NCBI GenBank assembly: GCA_036346255.1
Contig: CM070625.1
Coordinates: 39,808,520-39,872,519, forward strand
Direction: 5' to 3'
Source of the DNA: Ampelocalamus luodianensis
Lineage: Eukaryota; Streptophyta; Magnoliopsida; Poales; Poaceae
DNA length: 64,000 bases
Part shown: piece by piece, positions 33,358 to 46,500 of the stretch
How positions within the stretch are numbered: position 1 is the stretch's first letter
How the letters are laid out: the number at the start of each line of letters is the position of its first letter
Translations under genes and position numbers: made by a program
The notes under the pieces: generated by a model
Database searches by the model: none
The model's input: the letters and a program-made list of their open reading frames with translations, nothing else
What the model was told of the DNA's origin: nothing

Positions 33358-36300
33358 CCAGGTTCTCGGTTATTGGAAATGTACTTAATTAAATTCATAC
33401 AAGAACATGATTATTAATGAAGGAACAGATCGTCCCTCAATTAAAGATCATGCTAAGGGTATAAATTCAACAAGTAACAATTCCAATAAACAGATCCTGA
33501 TATATATATATATATCTCACAATGGTTCCCGTGATCAATGACCATTGCATATATATATCCTTTAACAACATTGCATCATACACATACAAGTCGTACATTT
33601 GCATAATTAAACATAAGTTTACAACATTCGTTTAGTACTACAATATAGAGTGACTTGGTCACTACAACATATTCAACAATGGAAGCAAAATAAACTAAAA
33701 AAAGTCCACCAATGGCCTCATCCACCCGCAGCAATTGCGTGGAGGAAAGAAGTAGCGTTACTGTTAGCGTCACACCGATCGGCGCTAACGGGTACTTCAT
33801 AAAGGAAACCGTCCTCACTGCAACAATAGGTGATAGCACCTTGAGTACGGAAGGTACTCGGCAAGTCTTACACAAACTATTAAAATAAAGTGTTGATTAG
33901 AGCCTAACCAAAGGAATAGAATTGTTACATGCATAAGGTTACAACAGAAGGTATAAAGGTTCATATTTGCATAAAGCAGACATCTTAACCTACAATTGCT
34001 AAATTTTGGTAAAGCAATTTAATAAATCAAATTTGGACTAAAACAAGTACATAAAGACATTAAAAGTAATAAAGATGCTGCATGATTCCTCATGCAAACC
34101 GAAAATAAACCCAAAACAGATTTTTAAATCAAAGCTTCTATACAGTGACATCAATTCAAGTTATCGCCCATGACCGTGGACACGGCTATTCGAATAGTTT
34201 ATACCTGCAGGTGTACATCTTTACCCACATGACTTAGCTAGCCCGTTGCCTTCGGATGCCTCCGAATGATGACATACTTCCTTTGGTATGCCGACCGGGA
34301 AACTAAGATTTGGTATTTTTCAACAAGCTAACACTATTGAGTTGGACCCCATGTGTGAACCGATCCCGCTTAAACAACGATCGATAGCATCCGCTAACCG
34401 GGCACACATGTTGCGCCGAATGCCGATCCAAACAATTTAATGCGAATTGGGTTCCTACCCATAGTAGAATGCTATCGGCACCATTAAGGTATCGTGATAT
34501 GCGACGAGGCACATATACGCCTCACCCTCCTAAGAACATCCGATCATCGACATACAAGCTCACATGGCATAAAACGCACCTCCTCACTCAAAGCATCTAA
34601 TCCATACAAGGTCAATACACATATCCTTACTCTCCTGTTTCCAACTCAATAGTCTTAACATTTTACTTAACCAAACAAATACCATACATCGCATGTGGAA
34701 GTACGTGGGGACTTGAACCGAATAGTCGAGTTCGGTCCTTAATTAACCCGGACAAGTCCACCACAAAACCCAATCTCGTGCACAAAAGCACCATCACTAG
34801 CTTCCTCTTGTCCAGATCAATTTGAATTTCAAATACAAGACCGATTTAAAGAAACTGGACAAAGAGTTTAAAATAACAATAGTTCAGTTGTGATTCCCAT
34901 GTTTGACAAGATATGCTTGTCAAACTCTAAAATCTCTAGACTACATGTCTAAGCCAAAACTGAAAATATAGGTTATGATATACCGTACTATGCTAAGTTT
35001 AAGTGTATGGTGACAATTGAGGTAATCCATCATGTTTGGTCATAGCTAACTACTAACAGATCACATTTTGTATTTTCAGAAAAAATAGCATGCACAGATA
35101 TCACTGGATTTGTAAAAGCTATTGTACAAAATTTGGGATCAATATGGTGCAAAGAGGATGCTTGCCTTGATAATAATAAATTCCTGTTGCAGGCTCTGGT
35201 TGCTCAGAAATAGGTTCAAGGATTTCAGAAGAACCAGATTCTAAAAAGAGACAATAAACTCCAATAAATACCAAAACTGACAATAAGTCCAAAATGGAAG
35301 AAATATGCATGATTCCAGTATGGTTAAGCCATAACTACCCATATTAGTGATAATAACCCATAATATAGCTTACTGTTTTCAAAAGACAGAAACTAGAGTT
35401 TAGTGCAAAGTCCCAGTTTTCAGATTTTAAAAGAGCTGAAAACAGGACAGATTGCAAGTTTCGGAAAAAGGAATATAGAACATGCAAAAATTCATAAATT
35501 AAACTTAGCATGATCTTTTAGGGTAATTAATATCCCAAACCAACCTTAGTCTAACCCTAACTAGTGAGATTACATCAACTAAGAAGAAATTCATTTTTGT
35601 CGGTTAAACCGACAAAAAGAAACAGAGATGATCTCAACTAGAAGTTAAAATAGATGATGACAAGAATGGAAAGATCAACTTGTCATGTTTGCTAGGGTTT
35701 AGTCAAAACCTAAATAAGATGGTAAGTTGACAGAAGAACCCTAGGTTTTGAAAATGACATGGAAAACCGAAAGGTATAATATCAACTTTCATTTGAAGCA
35801 AGTTGAAGCTACTGATGCTTAAAAGAATGATTCACAGGAGCATCTAAGGTCCTTAAAATGCTCAAGATATCATAACTAGGGTTTTTAGCTTACCAGGATG
35901 GAAAAAGGAGCCAAGGACTCTGAAAACCGATGATGATGGACAGAGAAATAAACTCTGGATTTAACCTACAAAAGATAACCAATCTTTATTGTAAGTAAAA
36001 CCAATGCTTAAGGTAGATAAGCAATGATCAAGAGCAAGAAACTCCACCGGACAAGGAATGGAGGAAAGTGAGCTTCAGTGGTCAACAATGGCTGCAGCTT
36101 CAAAAAGCTAGGGTTTATATATGGATGTTGAGCTACAGGGCAAGAGAGAAAGATCTAGAGTTGATGAGGTGTCCATTTAGGGCTAATTATCCCAAAAATT
36201 AGTTGCAAAAACTTTGGGATAAATCCTCTCCCCTGTTTACAGAGAAATATGCGCGCTGAGAGAGAGGGAAGAAGATAAGAGTCAGCTGACATGTGGGCCC

Positions 36301-37540
36301 CATTGTCATCCTCAGCCGCGCGTGCTTCACAAAAGCTAAAAAGAATATCAGTCGTCCGATTGGAAATGGGCGGCTGTGATAAATCGAGAGATTAAATGAT
36401 TTGAATCGGTACCAGTTAATATGGACCGCACGATCTAGATCGACCGATCGGGATTAAAACGGAGCTCAAAGGAATATCGAGATCCACTTTCAAATCTGGA
36501 CGTTGGATTGAAATCCAACGCTCACTAAAAGAATACACGCCACCCTTTTAGATGCGATGGCACAACACCGCTGGATTTGATTTCTACGGTCAGGATGGAA
36601 AATTGAACCGGATGGTCCGATTGCATACACCAATCTAGACCCCACGATCGAAATCCAACGGCCCACTAGATTTGGGCCTTAACAGCGCACGATTAAAAAG
36701 GAGCGCCGTAGGATTTAAATCCAAGGGCCCATATAATCGCGCGCCTTTGATTTCAAAATGAAATGAGCGACGCGGTTAGATAAAAAATGAACGGCCACGA
36801 TTGTGCGGGGATCCGGAGTCGTCCGAATGCATACACTAATCTCGTTCGTTAGATCAAGATCCAACGGCGGAGATTAAATTGCACACGTGGACAGCTCGCG
36901 GGGCGTTATAGACTCGCCCGTTCGATTGAAGATCGACGGCTCATAACACGCGTGGATTTTGGGCTCGCGCCAACGTGACTGGGCCAGACCAATTTGATTC
37001 GGTTGGACCAAGACCCATGGTCCGAGTCGCTACAGTACTAGGTTTGGATTTGGACCGGTTTAGTTGACCAGAACCTTATTCAAATATTCCAAGGTTTGAC
37101 TGGGCTTTTAAAAATAGCAAATAAATTTATAAAATCATGAAATTTTTACTCGAAGCTACCGGGATAATATATTTCCCGATAAATTTTATAAACCACATTA
37201 TCACTTTGTAAAATACATAAATATTTATTTCAGTCGAAAATATTTATTTAAAGACAATAATTTTTTCTTTAAGCCCAAATAATTTCTAAAATGCAACAAA
37301 AATATTTTTAGCCAAGATAATTTATCTAGGCTTTAATAAAAATACTTCCTAGTCATAATACAAGTTTTATCTTGTATTCCTTTAAGACTTCAAATGGTTC
37401 TTTAGGGTTTTGGCTAAAAGGAAGGTTTTAATTTGTAACATGTCGCCCAAAGTGTAAAATGAACAATAATGCTATGAACAAGACTCTCATTACTGCTCAT
37501 AAAGCATTTTATTACTGTTTATAAACTTGGGGCTGTTACA
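33358..37540 (-). repeat. LTR B, shared middle LTR of the array (4.18 kb)
   Basis: Near-identical to A and C. The left edge reads ccaggttctcggttatt instead of tgtgg-ccccgggttatt, so its terminal bases are altered. The right edge is an intact GGGGCTGTTACA. It serves as 5' LTR for internal 1 and 3' LTR for internal 2. TATA at 36114-36121, dyad motif array about 36340-36990, hairpin at 35593-35617. Confidence 0.9.
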
Positions 37541-37556
37541 AACCTACCCCCTTAAG
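37541..37556 (-). other. Polypurine tract, internal 2
   Basis: The minus strand reads cttaagggggtaggtt directly before TGTAACAGCCCC of LTR B. Confidence 0.85.
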
Positions 37557-37756
37557 AAAATCGCGTCCCTAGATTTGGAATAAGTTAGAGATTAGGAAGA
37601 AGTGAAGTGAAAATGATTTATGAGGAAATTCAACATCATTGTCTTGATTTCCTTCAAGGATAACAAAGAAGAACTTTACATAAAAACATAGTGTTATTAT
37701 TACATCTTTGTTTACATCGCTTGTTTAAACTTTCCTTTCTTGATTCAAGGAAAGTA

Positions 37757-39300
37757 CTAAACAACAAAAGATGGGGTGCTCAATCTGCATCGATCTTCGC
37801 GCTCCCAAGTGGCTTCATCTTCGAATGATTAGCCCATCGAATTTTCAAGAACTTGACAAGACGATTTCTTGTCTTATGCTCCATTGTGTCGAGGATACGC
37901 ACCGGTTGTTCTTGATATGAAAGGTCGGTTGGAGATCAAGATGCTCATATGCGCTTGCCTCAATAGGAACACGAAGGCATTTCTTCAATTGAGACACATG
38001 AAAAGTATCATGCAATCGCCGAGAGTGATTCTGTAGTTCCAATTGGTAAGCTACGCTTCGCTGGCAATTATTCTAAGGGTCCGATATAACGAGGTGCGAG
38101 TTTTCCTTTTACCAAAACGATGAGTACCCTTCATGGGTGACATCAGAAGATAGACATGGTCATCCACCTCAAAGCTCAATTCACGACGGCGATGATCAAG
38201 ATAGCTCTTCCGACGAGATCAGCGCTTTTCAAACAATCTCGAATCGCATTTAACTTGCTCTTCCTTCCTTTACCAAGTCCGGACCATAGAATGACCTTTC
38301 ACGGACTCGACCAATTCAATGGAGTCTCACAAGCTCTCCCATACAAGGCTTCAAAAGGTGACATTTGAATACTTGCTTGGTAGCTATTATTGTAGGAAAA
38401 TTCCACATATGGCAAAGATTTCTCCAGTCTTTGCTATAAGATAGCACATAGGCTCAAGAAGATCTTCCATTACTTGATTCACTCTCTCACGACCACTAGT
38501 TTGAGGATGGTAAGCAAGATCGAAAGAAAGTTCACCCCATAGCCCGATGAAGGCTATTCCAAAATGGGAAGTGAATCGAGGACCACGGTCGAAACAATGA
38601 CCTTAGGAACACCATGAAGACAAACAATTCTAGCAATATAAAGCTCGCTAGTTGCTTGCCATTGAAATCGGTCTGGACCGAATAAAATGGGCCACTTTAG
38701 TTAAACGGTCGATGATTACCCAAATGGCATCGCACTTTGGAAGTCTTGGGAAGACCAAATACAAAATCCATACCGATCTCTTCCCACTTCCACGTGGAAT
38801 AGGCAAAGGTCAAGGGTACCATCCGCTTCGATGTTCAAATTTAACCCTTTGACAAATATCACATTCAAAGAACATACTTGAGCAATTTGCCTTTTCATTT
38901 GACTCCACCAAAATGTTTTCTTTAAATCTTGATACATCTTGGTACTCCCGTGATGTAGAGAAAACTTGGAATTATGAGCCTCTAAGAATTAGACTTCTTA
39001 GATGGGGATCAGCAGTACTACCAAACGACATGATATCGAATCATACCGCGATCATCTTCGAAAACTCGTTGGCTTTACTCGCTTCATGTTTTCCTAATTT
39101 CGCTACCTCGGCATCGCTTGTGGGCCTCAAGAATGTGGGATTCTAAGGTAGGCTCCACTTGTAATGCAAATGAGAAACCTGCTCCCACCAATTCAAGACT
39201 TGCTACCAAAATCAGCACACAAGTCTTTTTGGCGGTAGAGAAGATATGCAGATTGCATTGTGACTTTCGCTTAAAGCGCCCGCCACAACATTGGCTTTAC
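37757..39300 (-). pseudogene. pol: Internal 2: integrase and chromodomain (frameshifted)
   Basis: Same order as internal 1. KTFWWSQMKRQIAQV (38937-38880) belongs to the zinc region. The catalytic core follows at about 38790-38150, and then HDTFHVSQLKKCLRVPIEA (near 38010). The chromodomain part ends at a stop at 37757. The second catalytic Asp codon region (about 38586-38596) reads gtttcgaccg on the minus strand where internal 3 has gtttctgaccg, a one-base loss that shifts the frame. Other breaks occur near 38250 and 38490. Confidence 0.82.
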
Positions 39301-41180
39301 CAGATGATAATGAATACCCATGTCGTAGTCCTTGATCAGTTCAAGCCATCTTCTTTGTCTCATATTCAAGTCAGATTGAGTGAATATGTACTTCAGGCTT
39401 TTATGATCAGTGTAGATCTCACAACGATTACCTAGAAGGTAATGTCGCCAAATCTTCAATGCATGGACCACGGCAGCCAATTCTAAATCATGAGTAGGAT
39501 AATTAACTTCATGAGGGCGCAATCGCCGGATGCATATGCCACAACTCGCCTTTCTTGCATAAGCACACAGCCAAGTCCATGGCGAGATGCATCGCAATAA
39601 ATGTCGAAGCTCTTAAGAACATCCGGAAGAGTAAGAACTGGAGCTTTAGTCAAGAGGGTTCTCAGAAGCCGAAAACTCTCTTCACATTTAGCTGACCATT
39701 CAAATTTCTTCTCTTTCTGCAAGAGCTGAGTCAGAGGTCTAGCAATTTTGGAGAAATTTTCAATGAACCTGCGGTAATAACCCGCAAGTCCAAGAAAACT
39801 TCGGATCTCTGGGACACTTTTGGGAGGCTTCCAATTTAGCACATCTTGTACCTTGCTTGGATCAACAGCAATGCCTCCTTCAGATAACACATGCCCCAAA
39901 AATGCAACCTCTCTGAGCCAGAAAGCACACTTGCTGAACTTAGCATATAATCGATGCCGACGAAGTGTTTCCAGCACAAGTCGCAAATGTTGTTCATGAT
40001 CCTTATCAGACTTGGAATAAATAAGGATGTCGTCAATGAACACGACAACGAACTTATCCAAGAACTCCATGAACACCGAATTCATAAGATTCATGAAATA
40101 AGCTGGAGCATTGGTCAGACCAAAGGACATAACCAAGATACTCGTACAAACCGTAACGAGTAGAAAAAGCTGTTTTAGGAATGTCCTCAGCTCTAACCTT
40201 GATTTGATGATAGCCCGACCTCAAATCAATCTTTGAAAAGACGCGGGCACCAACCAACTGATCAAAAAGATCATCAATTCGAGGCAGAGGATATTTGTTC
40301 TTGATAAAGGACCTCATTTAACTGACGGTAATCCACACACATCCGTAAAGTGTTGTCTTTCTTTTTGACAAAGATTGCTGGGCATCCCCAAGGTGAGGAG
40401 CTCGGTCGAATAAATCCTTTGTCGAGCAATTCTCCGAGTTGCTTCTTCATTTCAACCAACTCATTGACAGGCATTCGATACGGACTCCTGGATATCGGAG
40501 CGCCCAGAACGAGTTCAATAACAAACTCCACTTCCGATCCGTGGCAAACCGGAAGATCTTGAGAAAAACATCAACATACTCATCGACAATTGGTACTAAC
40601 TCCAAAGAAGGAGTGGTATCAACTCGGTGAGCACAAAGATGAGAGCCAATTGCTTTGGAATGGTAAACAACTTGAATACCGCTCGCATTGGTCATAGAAA
40701 TAGACCGTTGGGAACAATTGATTTGACCTCGTTCTTGGACACCAATCCATACCCAAAATGACGCCCAACCCTTTAGAGTCAATCACAATTAGATTTGCTA
40801 AAAACTTTACCCCAAGAATTGTTATGTTGACCTCACAGATCGATCGGTTTTAAAGACCGACCTAGGTGATTGAATAATAAAAGATGGTTGGAGGGTATGC
40901 ATGTCTAATGGTGTTGAGCAACAAAATGATTGCTAACAAAAGAATGAGATGCTCCAGAGTCAAATAAAACAGTAGCTGGACTGAAATTAACTAGGAGCAT
41001 ACCCATAACAACTTCAGGTGTATCAGCCGCCTCTTCCGTGGTGATCTGGTTCACATGCCCACGGACCGGAGCCGATCAGCTTTGATAGGGACCTCTGCGA
41101 AGGGCTGGTCGCATGTGCGCCGGATATGGTCGAACAGAGGCAATCTTGCCGCTTGCCACACACTTGTTGGCATAATGCCC
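39300..41180 (-). pseudogene. pol: Internal 2: protease, reverse transcriptase, RNase H (frameshifted)
   Basis: The RT C-terminal half and start of RNase H are open from 40136 to 39483 (217 residues), with FIDDILIYSKSDKDHEQHL (DD at 40029-40040) and DIYCDASRHGLGCVLMQE. The N-terminal RT part is in other frames (40317-40054 and 40531-40274). RNase H continues at 39597-39271 (YTDHKSLKYIFTQSDLNMRQ). The protease DSGA codons lie near 40955-40970 but outside a long open frame. Confidence 0.87.
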
Positions 41181-42187
41181 GGACGACCACAATGAAAACA
41201 GATAACCCCGGGTTAACATTGTTAACGGGACGGGCTGATTTCCACTTGGTCCCGATCGATCGGTGGGAGGAGATGGACGAGGGGCAACACCGCCGCCTTG
41301 GTGAAAATGGAGCTGGTGCTCGTGGTGGTCTAGACAACCACATACGAGGCCTTGGTGAGCTGCCACCGTGAATAAATCGAGAAGTCCGCCGCTGCGTGAC
41401 TCCTCCAACGCCTTGCTCTTACTCTCGCCACAATTGCTTTATTGACCAAATGAGAGAAATTTCAAGTCATGCAAAGCCACCGCCATCTGCGCTTCTTCGA
41501 GATAGCCCATTCAAGAACCGGTTTCGACGGCGAAGGTCACTCGAAACGCGTCATCGAACATATCCGCAAGGAAGTTGAACTCATGAAGATATTCGGTCCA
41601 CGACTTCGCCCTTGCTTGAGAGCGAGAAATTCTTGTTGCTTGATCATCATGACCCCTTCAAGAATATGAGCTTCGCGAAAAGCTTCCACGAACTCATCCC
41701 ACGTAGGGACATGTCCAAAGAAGTGAATGGCAAGAAGATTATCCCACCATATGCTAGCCGCCCATCGAGTGATAAGCGCAAAAGAACCTTTTCCTCTCGA
41801 ACATTGAGCAATCAAAAGCTTCTTCTCAATGGTCCGGCCAATCCTCGCCTTCCATGGGATCCTCGAGAATCGAGAACACCGGCGGTTAGTCCGCCGAAAG
41901 TCGCAAGATCGCCTCGCACATGGTGGCCTCTCGCTCGACGGCCGATGCAACAGAGAAGAAGTATTGCGCGCAATCTGCTCCAAGATGCGATCTGGTCCAT
42001 CCGGTTGCGCCAATTTGCATGAGCACATCGGCCATTGAAGGTGGTGGAGGAAGCTCCTCTTCACAGGGGACCACCTTGCGGACTCCCGAGAGCCGGAGGG
42101 TTCGGTCGGCCCTCCACGAGAATGAGGCATGGGAGTCGACATGCCCCTCCCTTGTTGCGCTTGCGCACGAGTAGTAGGTCCTGTCAT
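41180..42187 (-). pseudogene. gag: Internal 2: gag (frameshifted)
   Basis: The start at 42187 gives MTGPTTRAQAQQGRGMSTPM, the best-preserved gag N-terminus of the three. The frame from 42187 to 41537 is open for 216 residues but mixes frames internally (KKLLIAQCSRGKG and GHVPTWDEFVEAF are in it). The zinc knuckle near 41150-41200 keeps the tgt codon for its first Cys. Downstream pieces are shifted. Confidence 0.78.
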
Positions 42188-42488
42188 CCTGTTACCACAC
42201 CATGGTTAACAACACAACAAGGACATACTCGGCAAACACAAACAAGGTTGCAATTAGAAAAGAAACAAACACTGTACATATAATGCATCATGTTATGTTA
42301 TGCATTCAAGTTAACACCAAACCAGAAACTTCATATATATACAACAAAAATTTCGGTTCCAGTCTTACATTATAGTCGGCCATAATGTCAGATTACAAAC
42401 CGAAAGTTAAACTTACATACTTTGTACAAAATACTACTGCCCTATTACATACAATTTATTTAAGGGCAACTACTAGACTAAAAGACAC

Positions 42489-43319
42489 TCAACCACGAGG
42501 GTTCATCGTCGAGGTGCTAGCGTAAAGATCCCGGTTAAAGTTCACCCGAAACTCATTCAAAAGATGAGCTCCAGGGGAACCAGTATCAACAGGATCCAAC
42601 GGGCTAATGAGACGACTCGGGGAACCCAACAGTGGCTGATGACCTCCAGGAGGTGCAGTCCGCAGAGTGCGAGGAAAGCCTGCAGTCATCCGAGCTTGGC
42701 GCACTTGTCCATAAACAGTACACCCGCCACTTCGGAAGTCGATAAAGAGGTGGTGCAGCGGCGGAGAGAGGTCTCGTTGTCACCATAAAGCACGCTATGA
42801 GGAACGCGTTCATGTTGACACCAAGAAGGTGTACTGGGCCTCATGAAGGCGATGCCTAGTTTCCCATAGCTCCTCACAAGACAAATGATGGATTTGGTCC
42901 ATGATGCGGACCATCCTTGCCAACTGTCACACTTGGGGGTCTTCGCCAAACTGTATCTCATCGAACATGTTCACTACGGAGGTAGGGCCCTGATTCGGGA
43001 AGTGGTCGTAGGGTGGTTGAGACAATTCCGTCAAATCATGACGAAGAAGGCTCATCATCCTACTCGCAGCTTCCTGAATTGCCATAGCCTCAGAGGTGGC
43101 AAGTGCTTGGACACAGTAAGGAACACTGCCAGCTACATGCCTAGCAATGACATTGATGAAGGCACGGTACTCCTCCATCCCTGGTCCTCGGTCTCGTCGA
43201 TAAATGGCATACTCCGGCTGATAGGTGAAGTTGGAGCGCCACATCATGTCCCAAGTAATCTTTGGGAACCCATCAACATCTTCAGCTCGAGTCTCCTTGA
43301 CCAAGTACCAACCGCTCAT
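42489..43319 (-). pseudogene. ORF0, internal 2 (frameshifted)
   Basis: Starts ATG at 43319 and is open for 130 residues to 42927, nearly identical to internal 1. It is then frameshifted (fragments 42961-42686 and 42704-42489), ending with STMNPRG and stop at 42489. This C-terminus is probably the natural one, giving an ORF of about 277 codons. Confidence 0.65.
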
Positions 43320-43522
43320 CTATAGGTAAAAAGACAAGATAAGAAACAATTCACTTTTAAATAAACCAACAGAAAGTTGGGCAAGAAGTGACATTAAGGA
43401 GGATAAGGAATAAAAGATGTCATACTTAAGCTTTCAAAAATACATTACTGTTTAAAAATAATTTTATCAGGAAACTCTCTAATTGTTTCGGCCAGGCTAC
43501 TTCTAACCTACAGGCAACGTAT

Positions 43523-43534
43523 GCTCTGATACCA
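43523..43534 (-). other. Primer binding site, internal 2
   Basis: The minus strand reads TGGTATCAGAGC, complementary to the 3' end of initiator Met tRNA. It lies 4 bases from the end of LTR C. Confidence 0.92.
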
Positions 43535-43538
43535 ACGC

Positions 43539-46500
43539 TGTGGCCCCGGGTTATTGAAATGTACTTAATTAAATTCATACAAGAACATGATTATTAATGA
43601 AGGAACAAGATCGCCCCTCAATTAAAGATCATGCTAAGGGTATAAATTCAACAAGTAACAATTCCAATAAACAGATCCTTGATATATATATATATCTCAC
43701 AATGGTTCCCGTGATCAATGACCATTGCATATATATATCCTTTAACAACATTGCATCATACACATACAAGTCGTACATTTGCATAATTAAACATAAGTTT
43801 ACAACATTCGGGTTTAGTACTACAATATAGAGTGACTTGGTCACTACAACATATTCAACAGCGGAAGCAAAATAAACTAAAAAAAAAAGTCCACCAATGG
43901 CCTCATCCACCGCAGTAATTGCGTGGAGGAAAGAAGTAGCGTTACTCGTTAGCGTCACCCGATCGGCGCTAACGGGTACTTCATAAAGGAAACCGTCCTC
44001 ACCTGCAACAATAGGTGATAGCACCTTGAGTACGGAAGGTACTCAGCAAGTCTTACACAAACTATTAAAATAAAGTGTTGATTAGAGCCTAACCAAAGGA
44101 ATAGAATTGTTACATGCATAAGGTTACAACAGAAGGTATAAAGGTTCATATTTGCATAAAGCAGACATCTTAACCTACAATTGCTAAATTTTGGTAAAGC
44201 AATTTAATAAATCAAATTTGGACTAAAACAAGACATAAAGACATTAAAAGTAAAAAGATGCAGGCATGATTCCTCATGCAAACCGAAAATAAACCCAAAA
44301 CAGATTTTTAAATCAAAGCTTCTATACAGTGACATCAATTCAAGTTATCGTCCATGACCGTGGACACGGCTATTCGAATAGCTTTATACCCCAGGGTGTA
44401 CATCTTTACCCACATGACTTAGCTAGCTCGCTGCCTTCTGATGCCTCCGAATGATGACATACTTCCTTTGGTATGCCGACCGGGAAACTAAGATTTGGTA
44501 TTTTTCAACAAGCTAACACTATTGAGTTGGACCCCATGTGTGAACCGATCCCGCTTAAACAACGATCGATAGCATCCGCTAACCGGCACACATGTTGCGT
44601 CGCAATGCCGATCCAAACAATTTAATGCGGTGGGTTCCCTACCCATAGTAGAATGCTATCGGCACCATTAAGGTATCGTATATGCGACGAGGCACATATA
44701 CGCCTCACCCTCCTAAGAACATCCGACATCGACATACAAGCTCACATGGCATAAAACGCAAGTCCTCGGACTCAAAGCATCTATGCCATACAAGGTCAAT
44801 ACACATATCCTTACTCTCCTGTTTCCAACTCAATAGTCTTAACATTTTACTTAACCAAACAAATACCATACACTGCATGTGGAAGTACGTGGGGACTTGA
44901 ACCAATAGTCGAGTTCGGTCCTTAATTAACCCTGACAAGTCCACCACAAAACCCAATCTCGCACAAAAGCACCATCACTAGCTTCCTCTTGTCCGATCAA
45001 TTTGAATTTCAAATACAAGACCGATTTAAAGAAACTGGACAAAGAGTTTAAAATAACAATAGTTCGGCTGTGAGATCCCATGTTTGACAAGATATGCTTG
45101 TCAAACTCTAAAATCTCTAGACTACATGTCTAAGCCAAAACTGAAAATATAGGTTATGATATACCGTACTATGCTAAGTTTAAGTGTATGGTGACAATTG
45201 AGGTAATCCATCATGTTTGGTCATAGCTAACTACTAACAGATCACATTTTGTATTTTGAGAAAAAATAGCATGCACAGATATCACTGGATTTGTAAAAGC
45301 TATTGTACAAAATTTGGGATCAATATGGTGCAAAGAGGATGCTTGCCTTGATAATAATAAATTCTATTGGTGCCTCGGTTGCTCGTAAATAGGTTCAAGG
45401 ATTTCAGAAGAACCAGATTCTAAAAAGAGACAATAAACTCCAATAAATACCAAAACTGACAATAAGTCCAAAATGGAAGAAATATGCATGATTCCAGTAT
45501 GCTTAAGCCATAACTACCCATATTAGTGATAATAACCCATAATATAGCTTACTGTTTTCAAAAGACAGAAACTAGAGTTAAGTGCAAAGTCCCAGTTTTC
45601 AGATTTTAAAAGAGTCAAAACAGATGATTGCAAGTTTCGGAAAAAGGAATATAGAACATGCAAAAATTCATAAATTAAACTTAGCATGATCTTTTAGGGT
45701 AATTAATATCCCAAACCAACCTTAGTCTAACCCTAACTAGTGAGATTACATCAACTAAGAAGAAATTCATTTTTGTCGGTTAAACCGACAAAAAGAAACA
45801 GAGACAGATCTCAACTAGAAGTTAAAATAGATGATGACAAGAATGGAAAGATCAACTTGTCATGCTGCTAGGGTTTAGTCAAAACCTAAATAAGATGGTA
45901 AGTTGACAGGAAGAACCCTAGGTTTTGAAAATGACATGGAAAACCGAAAAGGTATAATATCAACTTTTCAGTTTGAAGCAAGTTGAAGCTACTGATGCTT
46001 AAAAGAATGATTCACAGGAGCATCTAAGGTCCTTAAAATGCTCAAGATATCATAACTAGGGTTTTTAGCTTACCAGGATGGAAAAAGGAGCCAAGGACTC
46101 TGAAAACGATGATGATGGATGGAGAAATAAACTCGGATTTAACCTACAAAAGATAACCAATCTTTATTGTAAGTAAAACCAGTGCTTAAGGTAGATAAGC
46201 AATGATCAAGAGCAAGAAACTCCATCGACAAAGAATGGAGGAAAGTGAGCTTCATGGTCAACAATGGTGCGCGACTTCAAAAGCTAGGGTTTATATATGG
46301 ATGTTGAGCTACGTGGCAAGAGAAAAGATCTAGAGTTGATGAGGTGTCCATTTAGGGCTAATTATCCCAAAATTAGTTGCAAAACTTTGGGATAAATCCT
46401 CTCCCTGTTCTGAGAAATCTGCTGTGAGAGAGAGGGAAGAAGATAAGAGTCAGCTGACATGTGGGCCCCATTGTCATCCTCAGCCGCGCGTGTTTCACAA

